A DNA stretch of 11,215 bases, from the NCBI GenBank assembly GCA_900313355.1, contig OMQZ01000073.1:1-11215 (forward strand), in the 5' to 3' direction. Both the position numbers and the translations under genes were made by a program. Shown here piece by piece: positions 1 through 7,096 of this stretch; position 1 is the first letter of the stretch; every line of letters begins with the position of its first letter. The DNA comes from an uncultured Rhodospirillaceae bacterium (lineage in GTDB: Bacteria; Pseudomonadota; Alphaproteobacteria; RF32; CAG-239). The notes under the pieces are model-generated. The model did not search any database, was not told where the DNA came from, and saw only the letters and a program-made list of their open reading frames with translations.

Positions 1-585
1 GGAACGGTTGTTGAAAAGATGGGCTTGCGCCGTGCTGAAATGACGGATATGATTCCTTCGCAGCTTGGCGGAAAAGTGCGCCTTATTTTTCACGCCCCAT
101 CAAGAGGTTTAATCGGTTATCACAGCGAATTTTTAACCGACACACGCGGCACGGGTGTGATGAACCGTATTTTTTACGATTATGAACCGTATAAAGGTGA
201 AATTGAAGGCAGACGGACAGGCGTTTTGATTTCTTCTGAAAACGGAACGGCAGTTGCTTATGCATTATGGAAACTTCAAGACAGAGGTCCGATGTTTGTG
301 GAACATAACTCACCGGTTTATGTCGGTATGATCATAGGCGAACACACAAAGTCAAATGACATTGAAGTCAATCCGACCAAAACAAAACAGTTAACAAATA
401 TTCGTGCAGCCGGAAAAGATGAAGCGATTGACCTAATTCCGCCGAGAAAGATGAGTTTGGAACAAGCTTTATCATATATTCAGGCAGATGAGCTCTTAGA
501 AGTAACACCGAAATCACTCCGCCTGCGCAAAAAGATTTTGGATCCGCTCGCACGCAAACGCGCAAAGCCTGAGGTTGAAGCATAA
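1..585 (+). CDS. typA: TypA/BipA GTPase, C-terminal part (5' end outside window)
   Basis: The frame is open from base 1 and ends in TAA at 585, giving 194 residues of a protein normally about 600 long. The GTPase and elongation-factor-like domains lie upstream of the window. What remains is part of domain V and the TypA-specific C-terminal domain. The clearest signature is SRGLIGYHSEFLTDTRGTG, followed by GVLIS, the AYALWKLQDRG segment, NDIEVNPTKTKQLTNIRA and a basic tail with LRLRKKIL, all closely matching E. coli BipA in order. TypA binds the ribosome near the A site and is needed for ribosome assembly and growth under stress or cold. An internal ATG at 19 is not the true start, because homology continues upstream of it. 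The next gene on this strand is tRNA-Trp, 93 nt downstream, and I see no clear terminator between them. Confidence 0.95.
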   Translation, partial: GTVVEKMGLRRAEMTDMIPSQLGGKVRLIFHAPSRGLIGYHSEFLTDTRGTGVMNRIFYDYEPYKGEIEGRRTGVLISSENGTAVAYALWKLQDRGPMFVEHNSPVYVGMIIGEHTKSNDIEVNPTKTKQLTNIRAAGKDEAIDLIPPRKMSLEQALSYIQADELLEVTPKSLRLRKKILDPLARKRAKPEVEA

Positions 586-622
586 ATTTTTGAAAAATAT
601 GCTCGATTCTTTGAAAAAAAAC

Positions 623-651
623 TTGATTTTGAAAGAATATATGTGTATCAA
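623..651 (+). promoter_or_regulatory. Possible promoter for tRNA-Trp-secE-nusG
   Basis: TTGATT at 623-628 and TATCAA at 646-651 are separated by 17 nt. Transcription would start near 658, about 20 nt before the mature tRNA. The hexamers are only moderate matches and the region is AT-rich, so similar pairs arise by chance. The position between typA and a stable RNA gene is what makes it plausible. Confidence 0.35.
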
Positions 652-678
652 TAACACAAACCGCTCAATCAAGTGTTT

Positions 679-754
679 AGGGGTGTAGTTCAGTTGGTAG
701 AACATCGGTCTCCAAAACCGAGTGTCGTGGGTTCAAATCCTGCCACCCCTGCCA
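679..754 (+). tRNA. tRNA-Trp (anticodon CCA)
   Basis: This is a 76-nt cloverleaf. The acceptor arm AGGGGTG (679-685) pairs with CACCCCT (744-750), followed by discriminator G751 and an encoded CCA tail (752-754). The anticodon stem TCGGT/ACCGA (705-709 / 717-721) closes the loop CTCCAAA, with anticodon CCA at 712-714, which decodes UGG as tryptophan. The T loop GTTCAAATC is canonical. The sequence closely resembles E. coli tRNA-Trp. It sits 48 nt upstream of secE, a conserved bacterial arrangement, and is probably cut from a common transcript with secE-nusG. Confidence 0.97.
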
Positions 755-802
755 ATTTTGAAACAAAGCGTTGATATCAATTTTTTTATTGAGGATTTTA
801 AG

Positions 803-997
803 GTGAAAGTTAGTCCGATACAGTTTTTTAGACAAGTCCGCCAAGAAGTTAAAAAAATCACTTGGCCGAAAAGAAAAGAAGTAACGCAGGTCACAACGAT
901 TGTGCTCATCATTGTGGCGCTCGCTGCAATTTTCTTCTTTGCCGTTGATGTTGTTTTGGCTGCTGCTGTTAAACTCATCTTGAGATTGGGAGTATAG
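803..997 (+). CDS. secE: Preprotein translocase subunit SecE (short, single TM)
   Basis: SecE is the small essential subunit of the SecYEG inner-membrane channel. The chosen start is GTG at 803, giving 64 residues, the usual length of single-span SecE proteins. A GAGG at 791-794 lies 8 nt upstream. The frame stays open further upstream, to an ATG at 722, but that ATG lies inside the tRNA gene and cannot be the start. The amphipathic helix with the family signature, FFRQVRQEVKKITWPKRKE, covers residues ~8-26 and ends in the conserved WP. A hydrophobic helix follows at about residues 30-58. The stop codon TAG is 5 nt before nusG, so the two genes are almost certainly translated from one message. 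Confidence 0.95.
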   Translation: MKVSPIQFFRQVRQEVKKITWPKRKEVTQVTTIVLIIVALAAIFFFAVDVVLAAAVKLILRLGV

Positions 998-1002
998 TTG
1001 TT

Positions 1003-1536
1003 ATGGCCGCTCGTTGGTATGTTGTAAATGTTTATTCCGGCTCTGAAAAGAAAGTTGCCGAGTCGCTCAAAGAACAAGCCGTTATCAAAAAAATAGAAGA
1101 TAAGATTTTGGAAGTTCTTGTGCCGACGGAAGAAGTTGTTGAAATTAAAAAAGGCGCAAAAGTCAGCGCAGAACGCAAGTTCTTTCCGGGCTATATTTTG
1201 GTTAAGATGGAAATGGATGATGATGTTTGGCATGTTGTGAAAAACACACCGCGCGTCAGCGGTTTCTTAGGCAGCCGTAACAAACCCCAGCCCATTAGCG
1301 AAAAAGAAGTTGAACGCATCTTAAAACAAATGGAAGAAGGTGTTGAACGTCCGCAAACCGTGGCTTCATTTGAGGTCGGCGAAAATGTTCGTGTTACTGA
1401 TGGTCCGTTTGCCTCATTTGTTGGCGTTGTTGAAGAAGTTGACAATGAAAAAACACGTCTTAAAGTTTCGGTTTCTATCTTCGGGCGTTATACACCGGTG
1501 GAATTAGAATTCGCTCAAGTTGAAAAAGTAAAATAA
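1003..1536 (+). CDS. nusG: Transcription termination/antitermination factor NusG
   Basis: NusG binds RNA polymerase across the clamp and links it to Rho or to ribosomal protein S10 (NusE). This 177-residue protein has the expected two domains. The NGN domain (about residues 3-105) begins WYVVNVYSGSEKKV and contains the core FFPGYILVKME. The C-terminal KOW domain (about residues 122-177) contains VGENVRVTDGPFASFVGVV. The start ATG at 1003 follows a GGGAG at 988-992 that lies inside the end of secE, consistent with tight coupling. Length is typical for alphaproteobacteria. Oddly, the gene is not followed by rplK-rplA, the usual next genes. The convergent M48 protease gene lies downstream, and the nusG stop codon falls inside the left arm of the 1531-1640 palindrome. 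Confidence 0.96.
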   Translation: MAARWYVVNVYSGSEKKVAESLKEQAVIKKIEDKILEVLVPTEEVVEIKKGAKVSAERKFFPGYILVKMEMDDDVWHVVKNTPRVSGFLGSRNKPQPISEKEVERILKQMEEGVERPQTVASFEVGENVRVTDGPFASFVGVVEEVDNEKTRLKVSVSIFGRYTPVELEFAQVEKVK

Positions 1537-1640
1537 AAGCGAATAGCTGGTAACTACTTGAAAGTCTGTTTCTTTATGTACCCCTTTGTACACTGCGGAA
1601 ACAGACTTTCGGCGTATTAACACACTATTTGCTTTTATTT
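1531..1640. repeat. ~110-nt nested palindromic element between convergent genes
   Basis: Three concentric inverted repeats are present. The outer arms, 1531-1546 (AAATAAAAGCGAATAG) and 1625-1640, pair over 16 positions with one G-T wobble. The inner arms, 1560-1572 (GAAAGTCTGTTTC) and 1598-1610, are a perfect 13-bp match. The apical arms TGTAC/GTACA (1577-1581 / 1588-1592) leave a 6-nt loop. The segments between outer and inner arms (TGGTAACTAC against the complement TGTTAATAC) are also nearly complementary, so almost the whole 110 nt is one imperfect palindrome. It could serve as a bidirectional transcription end or 3' stabiliser for nusG and the M48 gene, or be a dispersed palindromic repeat of the ERIC/RPE kind. 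There is no clean U-tract after the inner hairpin. The rest of the gap (1641-1678) shows only a 4-bp hairpin, GCTT/AAGC. Confidence 0.75.
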
Positions 1641-1678
1641 GGCAGGCTTCGCAAGCAGTCGCACGGCATATTGAGCTT

Positions 1679-3028
1679 TTAATCTTGATTTTGTTTGATT
1701 TCGTTTTCCAGGTCTGAAAGCTTTAATTTCAAACCCTCGGAAGGATTTAGTTCAAGAGCTTGTTTGATTTGTTTTTTTGCCGTATCAATATTTTCAATCA
1801 TAAAGCTGTATTTTGCCAAAGCATACAGGCTTTCAGCTCTTAAACCTTTTTGATGATAGGCTTTTGCCAATAGCTCCCAACCGTGAGGTGTTTCGTTTTG
1901 AATTTGGAGCTTATTTAGGGTATTAATCACATCTTGCAAATAAGCTTTGTTTTGTTTCATCTCAAGTGCACATTCGGCATAAAGAAAGCTGGTTTCAACA
2001 GAAGACGGTTTAATCTCAAGCGATTTTTGATAAGCATTCAATGCTTCTGAAAGTTTACCGTTTTCAAATAAAAATTGCCCTTTAAGCTGGTAAAAATAAG
2101 GGTTTTGCGGGTGTTTTGAAATAAGTTCATCAATCAATTTTAATGCCTCAACATATTTTTTTTGCCTGAATTTAATAATAGCATGCGCATATTTTGCCGC
2201 ATCTGATTGGTCAGAAAGAGGATATTTTTTGAGAGCTCGATCAATAGGCAACAAAAAAGCAGACAGCTTTGATTGAACAAATTTAAAGTTTTCATCTAAA
2301 GCTGTTGAAGTTTTCCCGCCGTTGTCTTTAACGGCTTTTTCAAAAAAGGTCATACGTTCATTGCTCATCGGGTGGGTTCTGAAATAAGGGTTCTCCGTAT
2401 AACCTGAAAGGCGATTCGTTTTTTGAATTGTTTTCATAAAATGTTTTAAGCCGGCCGGAGATTGTCCGAGAGCCTTAAGATATTTGACGGCACTTTCATC
2501 GGCACTGCGTTCTTCGCTCATTTGATAGGCCATCATTGAATTGAGCAAAGAGCCGTGAGAGCCCAAAGCCACGGCCATGGCTGCATCGCCCCTGCCGGAC
2601 GCCACAGCGGTTGCGCCTGCGGCAATAAGCGAAATGGCAGAGAGTGTTTGTAAATCATGAATTTTAAGCTTTTGACGCATGATATGCCCACCGGCAATAT
2701 GTCCGCTCTCGTGTGCTAAAATACCTGAAATTTCATTAGGGTTTGAGGCATTTAAAAGAGTTCCGGTATGCACAAATAAATGATTTCCATCAGACACAAA
2801 AGCATTTAGGCTCATATCATTTAAAAGATGAATGCGGTTTGGATCATAAGAAATACCGGCAACCTTAAAGATAGGTTTGACGATTTCCTGAATGAAAGTT
2901 TCCGTTTCATCATCAGTTAAAAGAGAGGGTTCCGCAAATGCCGGCAGGCAAAAAGCTGTTGAAAGGCAAAAACCAAACAACAGTTTTTTGAAAAATATTT
3001 TGCCTATCCGATTAATTTTCGCCACCAT
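1679..3028 (-). CDS. Periplasmic M48 metalloprotease with TPR domain, BepA-like
   Basis: This 449-residue protein is probably a periplasmic zinc protease of the BepA/LoiP type, a family that monitors outer-membrane protein assembly. An N-terminal signal peptide (about 1-32) ends at AFA|EP. The zinc motif HESGH is at residues 106-110, with H106 and H110 as ligands and E107 catalytic. The third ligand is probably E173 in EERSAD. H219 in RTHPMSNER matches the position of the regulatory His switch described for E. coli BepA. The C-terminal part, from about residue 275, is helical TPR-like sequence, including segments GKLSEALNAYQKSLEIKPSS and DTAKKQIKQALELNP. The ATG start lies inside the rne 3' end (25-nt overlap) without an obvious Shine-Dalgarno sequence, so translation is probably coupled to rne. 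The GTG at the second codon is an alternative start. The exact substrate cannot be read from sequence. Confidence 0.9.
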   Translation of the reverse strand: MVAKINRIGKIFFKKLLFGFCLSTAFCLPAFAEPSLLTDDETETFIQEIVKPIFKVAGISYDPNRIHLLNDMSLNAFVSDGNHLFVHTGTLLNASNPNEISGILAHESGHIAGGHIMRQKLKIHDLQTLSAISLIAAGATAVASGRGDAAMAVALGSHGSLLNSMMAYQMSEERSADESAVKYLKALGQSPAGLKHFMKTIQKTNRLSGYTENPYFRTHPMSNERMTFFEKAVKDNGGKTSTALDENFKFVQSKLSAFLLPIDRALKKYPLSDQSDAAKYAHAIIKFRQKKYVEALKLIDELISKHPQNPYFYQLKGQFLFENGKLSEALNAYQKSLEIKPSSVETSFLYAECALEMKQNKAYLQDVINTLNKLQIQNETPHGWELLAKAYHQKGLRAESLYALAKYSFMIENIDTAKKQIKQALELNPSEGLKLKLSDLENEIKQNQD

Positions 3029-5445
3029 GTTGTTTTCTTTTGAGTTTGATCTTTATCAACATTTATGTCATCTGAGCTGTACAAAATAACCGGCGCTTCT
3101 TTCAAATTGTTTTGGTTATCTCTGCGGCGGCGATCAAAACGACCGCGTCTGCGATTGAAGCGTCTGTTAGAGTAGGTTTTGCCATCTTGGGCTGTTTGAT
3201 CAACAAAAGATTCATCATTATCTTCTTCATCTTGAACAAAAGCGTCAGAATATGTTGTCGCCGGAACCGTTTCGGAAACAGATTCGGAAACCTTTGGCTG
3301 ACGCAGACGCTCGATTTTGTAATCAGAAACATTTTTAATTGAGTTGTCGGCAGAAATCACAACAGACATATTATAACGTTCTTCAAGATCTGCCAAATTT
3401 TTGCGCTTTTGATTGAGCAAATAAACAGCCGTATCTGTCGGCACAGAAACAGTTAAGCTTGTAAATCTGTTTTTTATGCCTTCTTCTTCAATAGCACGCA
3501 AAATAAGAACCGCTCCCGATTCGGTTGTGCGCATAACGCCCTGTCCGTGGCAATAAGGACATGGTTCATAATTGCTTTCGACGAAAGAAGAATGCATACG
3601 CTGACGCGAAATTTCCAAAAGTCCGAAACAGCTCATGCGAGCGATTTGAACACGCGCACGATCTGTCTTCAAGGCCTCTTTCATACGTTTTTCAACGGCA
3701 ATGTTGTTTTTGGGATCGTCCATATCAATAAAGTCGACCACAACCAATCCTGCCAAATCGCGCATTTTAAGTTGACGAGCAATTTCATCGGCGGCCTCTA
3801 AGTTTGTTTTTAAGGCTGTTTCTTCAATATCCATTTCTTTTGTGGCACGACCGGAGTTAACATCAATAGCAACTAAGGCTTCTGTTGGATTAATCACCAA
3901 ATAACCGCCCGATTCGAGCTGAACAATCGGATTATGAAGCTTATCAAGTTGAGCCTCAATCTGATAGCGTTGGAAAACAGGCGTTTCATTAGGTTTGCGA
4001 CATTTTAATTTACGCAGACTTTGAGGCGATAAAATTTTAACAAAATCACGTGCAGCTTTATAAGCAGCGTCACCGTCAACAATAATCTCCGCAATATCAT
4101 TTGAACACATATCCCTCAAAGCGCGTTTGATTAAATCGCCTTCTTCATAAACAAGGGATGGGGCTTTGTTTTGTAAAGCATTAAGACGAATCAAATTCCA
4201 TGTGCGTATAAGGTAGTTATAGTCACGCACAATCTCTTCTTCAGTTTTATCTTCGCCGGCTGTGCGGATAATAAGCGACATATCCATCGAAAGAGGGAGT
4301 GTTTTGATAATGTCTTTAAGACGCTTTCTGTCAGCTGCGTTTGTAATTTTTCGCGAAACACCGCCGCTTTTGATTCGGTTGGGCATCAAGACGCCGTAGC
4401 GTCCGGCCAAAGAAAGATAAGTCGTAAATGATGCTCCCTTGTTTCCGCGCTCTTCTTTAACAACCTGAACAAGCAAAATCTGCCCTTCTTTAATCACATC
4501 TTGAATGTTCGAATTGTGGTAAAGTTTTCGGGCGCGAATGAGTTTACGCTGAACTTCAAAACTGTATTCGAATTCGGCATCTGTCGTGTTATCGGAAATA
4601 TCTATATCAATATCATCATCGCTGTCATTATCGTTTTCGCCCATAACAGGTTTGAGGTCATCTCCTTCGTCAAACTTGTCATCTTCGTCGATGCTTTGAG
4701 CAGACAAGACTTTGAAATCTTCTTGTTTTTCTTTCGCCTCGGGTTCAGCGGATTCGCCGTCTTTCATGCGGCGGCGATTGCTGCGATAAGGACGGCGACG
4801 ACGTTTTTCGGTGTTGCTTGAATCTTCCGCCATTTGAGAGCCATCTTCGCTTTGCGCTTGAGCTTCAGCTACAGGTTCAGATTCTTCTTGAGTTTGGACC
4901 GGAGTTTCCGATTCGGTATTTTCTTGAGCTTCAGAAGTTAAAATCGAATCACCGAAAATGACGCCCTGAGGAGCGGCCTCTTCTTGAGGTGCTTCTTCTG
5001 TAGGCTCAGAGGCTTTGGGCTCTTCACTTTGCTGTTCTTCTAAAGCTTTCAACCTTTCTTCTTCAGCCTTGCGTGCTTCATATTGAGCTTTCTTTTCGGC
5101 ACGGTAGCGTGCGCGTTGTTCACGGCGCTCTTTAATATATTGTTTTTTATTTTCAATAATCTCATCAACTTCTTTATCAATAGATGCAAGAAGCTCATCA
5201 GAAACATTATAATAATCGGGATGAATTTCACTGAAAGCTAAAAAACCGTGTTTGTTCCCGCCATAATCAATGAAAGCCGCTTGAAGAGAAGGTTCGACAC
5301 GAACAACTTTGGCTGTATAAATATTACCTTTAATCTGCTTTCTTGAAGTTGATTCAAATTCAACGTCTTCAACTTTATTTCCATCGACAATAACAACTCT
5401 GGTTTCTTCGGGTTGTGTATCATCAATTAACATTCTTTTTGACAT
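3004..5445 (-). CDS. rne: Ribonuclease E (RNase E/G family endoribonuclease)
   Basis: This is the main endoribonuclease for mRNA decay and rRNA/tRNA processing, cutting single-stranded AU-rich RNA. It has 813 residues, shorter than most alphaproteobacterial homologs as I recall them. The S1 domain starts at about residue 38 (GNIYTAKVVRVEPSLQAAF), is interrupted by a ~230-residue charged insertion (about 82-312) and resumes at IQDVIKEGQILLVQVVKEER. The catalytic Mg2+ ligands are D528 (AIDVNSG) and D571 (VVVDFIDMDD), 43 residues apart as in E. coli (D303/D346). The zinc-link CPYC is C629/C632, also at the E. coli spacing from D571. A short Arg-rich RNA-binding stretch lies at 760-776, and the protein ends TTWWRKLIG. 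A good Shine-Dalgarno sequence (TTAGGAAA) precedes the ATG at 5445. The M48 protease gene overlaps its end. Confidence 0.96.
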   Translation of the reverse strand: MSKRMLIDDTQPEETRVVIVDGNKVEDVEFESTSRKQIKGNIYTAKVVRVEPSLQAAFIDYGGNKHGFLAFSEIHPDYYNVSDELLASIDKEVDEIIENKKQYIKERREQRARYRAEKKAQYEARKAEEERLKALEEQQSEEPKASEPTEEAPQEEAAPQGVIFGDSILTSEAQENTESETPVQTQEESEPVAEAQAQSEDGSQMAEDSSNTEKRRRRPYRSNRRRMKDGESAEPEAKEKQEDFKVLSAQSIDEDDKFDEGDDLKPVMGENDNDSDDDIDIDISDNTTDAEFEYSFEVQRKLIRARKLYHNSNIQDVIKEGQILLVQVVKEERGNKGASFTTYLSLAGRYGVLMPNRIKSGGVSRKITNAADRKRLKDIIKTLPLSMDMSLIIRTAGEDKTEEEIVRDYNYLIRTWNLIRLNALQNKAPSLVYEEGDLIKRALRDMCSNDIAEIIVDGDAAYKAARDFVKILSPQSLRKLKCRKPNETPVFQRYQIEAQLDKLHNPIVQLESGGYLVINPTEALVAIDVNSGRATKEMDIEETALKTNLEAADEIARQLKMRDLAGLVVVDFIDMDDPKNNIAVEKRMKEALKTDRARVQIARMSCFGLLEISRQRMHSSFVESNYEPCPYCHGQGVMRTTESGAVLILRAIEEEGIKNRFTSLTVSVPTDTAVYLLNQKRKNLADLEERYNMSVVISADNSIKNVSDYKIERLRQPKVSESVSETVPATTYSDAFVQDEEDNDESFVDQTAQDGKTYSNRRFNRRRGRFDRRRRDNQNNLKEAPVILYSSDDINVDKDQTQKKTTWWRKLIG

Positions 5446-5782
5446 ATTATTTTCCTAACATATAAAATTTTTGCCCACTGCAAAAGTTCTGCGGAAAATA
5501 AACAAGAAAAGGACTTTTCCTCTCTGGTAAACAGCGCACATAAAGCGCCTTATATCTTCACACTTTTATAAAGACCGTGTTCTTTCTTCTTCTTAATTAA
5601 GATCTTTATAAAAGACACAAAACTCTGCACCTACATTTGCCGGCAACGCATCTTATGCAAAATCTTCCGTGCGCAATTAAACCGGACTTTTATACAATAT
5701 AGATTTTGTTTTAAAATTACAATAAGAAAATTTTAAAATCTTCAATATTTTTTTAAGAGATTAGTAACATCTGAGCTGTAAA
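5446..5782. other. 337-nt intergenic region between divergent rne and amiC
   Basis: I see no credible gene here. The region must hold the promoters of both divergent genes, but it is so AT-rich that no hexamer pair stands out. It contains the perfect 12-bp inverted repeat at 5563-5614, the 10-nt palindrome TTGCCGGCAA at 5637-5646, a small GCAT/ATGC hairpin just beside it, and GAAAAG/CTTTTC at 5506-5519. On the minus strand most of these would be in a long rne 5' leader. RNase E leaders fold and mediate autoregulation in enterobacteria. Whether this one does is unknown. Confidence 0.6.
5563..5614. repeat. Perfect 12-bp inverted repeat in rne leader
   Basis: CTTTTATAAAGA at 5563-5574 and TCTTTATAAAAG at 5603-5614 are perfect reverse complements separated by 28 nt. 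The 28-nt loop itself ends in the self-complementary 12-mer TCTTAATTAAGA (5591-5602). This could be an RNA hairpin in the rne leader or an operator between the divergent genes. AT-rich composition makes chance matches more likely than in balanced DNA. Confidence 0.55.
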
Positions 5783-7048
5783 ATGACGCTCATGAAAAAA
5801 TTTTTTGAGATATTGAAAAACAGTTTTGCCGTTTTCTTGACGGTTTTGTTTGTGTTTTGCTGTTTCGCGTCAAAACAAACATGTGCGGCAACCATCAAAA
5901 ATATGCGCGTCGGTCAACAGGTCAGCAGCGTACGTATTGTTTTTGATGCAGATCAAAAATTTGATTATCAGGTGTTTTTGCTCTCAGATCCGAAAAGGCT
6001 TGTGGTAGACGCTCTTTCAACAAAAGTCAGTAAGAATTTACAGGTTTCAAAAAACGGCATTATCTCAGCAACAAGAATAGGCGAGTTAAATAAAACGGAT
6101 AAAAGAGTCGTTTTTGACTTAAAAAAGCCTGTGCTGATTAAACAAGCTTTTATGCTTCCGCCGTCTCAAAACAACAATTGGCGCTTTGTTGTTGACTTGG
6201 TTGTTGCCTCTGAAAGAGATTTTAATAAAAAGATAGGCTTAAAATACGCCCTCACGAGCAAATCTAAAACCTCCGACACGAAAGTTGCATCAACGTTTTC
6301 GTCAACAAGCAGTTGGTTCAAGAGTTCAGACAAGGCAGCTAAACCGAAATCACGTCAGAAAATTATTGTCTTAGACCCCGGTCATGGAGGAAAAGATCCG
6401 GGAGCAATCGGCGCATATGGCAAGACATACGAAAAAAATATCACGCTGGCGATGGGCAAAGAATTAAAAGCAATGCTGGAGAAAAAAGGCTACAAAGTGT
6501 ATTTAACACGCAGTACGGATATTTTTATTCCACTTCGTCAACGTGTTAAAATAGCCCAAAAATATAAGGCCGATTTGTTTGTATCGCTTCATGCGGACAG
6601 TGCAGTCAACAGAAATGCCAAAGGTCTTTCGGTTTATACGCTTTCGGAAAAAGCTTCCGACAAAGAGGCGGCGGCATTGGCTGAGCGCGAAAATAAAGTA
6701 GACATCATAGGCGGTGTTGATTTTTCTGAAAACTCGAAAGAGATCAATGATATTTTGATTTCTCTGTCACAAACGGATTGTCGCAACAAGTCTTCTAAGT
6801 TTGCGGGATATATGGTTGGCGAAATGAAAAAATCAATCAAACTGGTCAGCGACACCCATCGTTTTGCAGGATTCGCTGTTTTGAAAGCGCCGGATATTCC
6901 GTCCGCACTTCTTGAAATGGGTTATTTATCGAACAGACAGGAGGAAGCTCAACTCAAGCAATCCAGCTATCGCAAAAAGCTCGCATCATCAGCAACTGCC
7001 GCAATTGATAAATATTTCAACGATCCGGAAATCGCCGCACTCTATTAA
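5783..7048 (+). CDS. amiC: N-acetylmuramoyl-L-alanine amidase, AmiC type (AMIN + Amidase_3)
   Basis: This periplasmic zinc amidase removes stem peptides from peptidoglycan during daughter-cell separation. It has 421 residues. A signal peptide occupies about 1-35 (cleavage likely after TCA, before ATIKN). An AMIN domain follows at ~36-145, targeting the enzyme to septal peptidoglycan, then a Ser/Lys-rich linker (158-190) and the Amidase_3 domain (193-415). Zinc ligands are H201 (LDPGHGG), E217 (YEKNI) and H270 (SLHADS), and the catalytic Glu is E378 (LLEMGYLSN). The segment about 305-365 between H270 and E378 corresponds to the autoinhibitory-helix region of AmiC/AmiB-type enzymes, which EnvC/NlpD-like activators displace. 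The ATG at 5783 has a weak GAG upstream, and ATG 5792 (M4) is a possible alternative start. Divergence from rne is, from memory, a common alphaproteobacterial arrangement. The usual downstream mrcA is absent. Confidence 0.95.
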   Translation: MTLMKKFFEILKNSFAVFLTVLFVFCCFASKQTCAATIKNMRVGQQVSSVRIVFDADQKFDYQVFLLSDPKRLVVDALSTKVSKNLQVSKNGIISATRIGELNKTDKRVVFDLKKPVLIKQAFMLPPSQNNNWRFVVDLVVASERDFNKKIGLKYALTSKSKTSDTKVASTFSSTSSWFKSSDKAAKPKSRQKIIVLDPGHGGKDPGAIGAYGKTYEKNITLAMGKELKAMLEKKGYKVYLTRSTDIFIPLRQRVKIAQKYKADLFVSLHADSAVNRNAKGLSVYTLSEKASDKEAAALAERENKVDIIGGVDFSENSKEINDILISLSQTDCRNKSSKFAGYMVGEMKKSIKLVSDTHRFAGFAVLKAPDIPSALLEMGYLSNRQEEAQLKQSSYRKKLASSATAAIDKYFNDPEIAALY

Positions 7049-7061
7049 AAAGATAAACAAA

Positions 7062-7094
7062 AAAAGAACCTTAAAATTAAGGTTCTTTTGTTTT
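7062..7094. terminator. Bidirectional intrinsic terminator
   Basis: A 12-bp perfect stem, AAAAGAACCTTA (7062-7073) with its complement at 7078-7089, closes a 4-nt loop. It is preceded by an A-rich run and followed by TTTTGTTTT, so it can end transcription from both strands. It sits exactly between amiC (plus, ends 7048) and the gene ending at 7097 on the minus strand. Confidence 0.9.
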
Positions 7095-7096
7095 GG

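Noticed and set aside
622..673. A 7-bp inverted repeat CTTGATT/AATCAAG flanks the proposed tRNA-Trp promoter.
   Set aside because: It is too short and AT-rich to be distinguished from chance, and is not placed as a terminator or a typical operator.
733..1233. A 166-codon open frame on the minus strand across tRNA-Trp, secE and nusG.
   Set aside because: It is antisense to three well-identified genes, including a tRNA, and its composition (Phe/Asn-rich) is that of a shadow frame.
4501..4821. An open frame of 106 codons on the plus strand opposite rne.
   Set aside because: It is a shadow of the low-complexity insertion of RNase E, with no ribosome binding site, and its Phe/Ile/Val-rich composition mirrors antisense Asp/Glu/Lys codons.
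3069..5780. A 13-mer CATCTGAGCTGTA occurs both near the end of rne (3069) and just before the amiC start (5768).
   Set aside because: In 11 kb about one such 13-nt pair is expected by chance, and the first copy is ordinary rne coding sequence.
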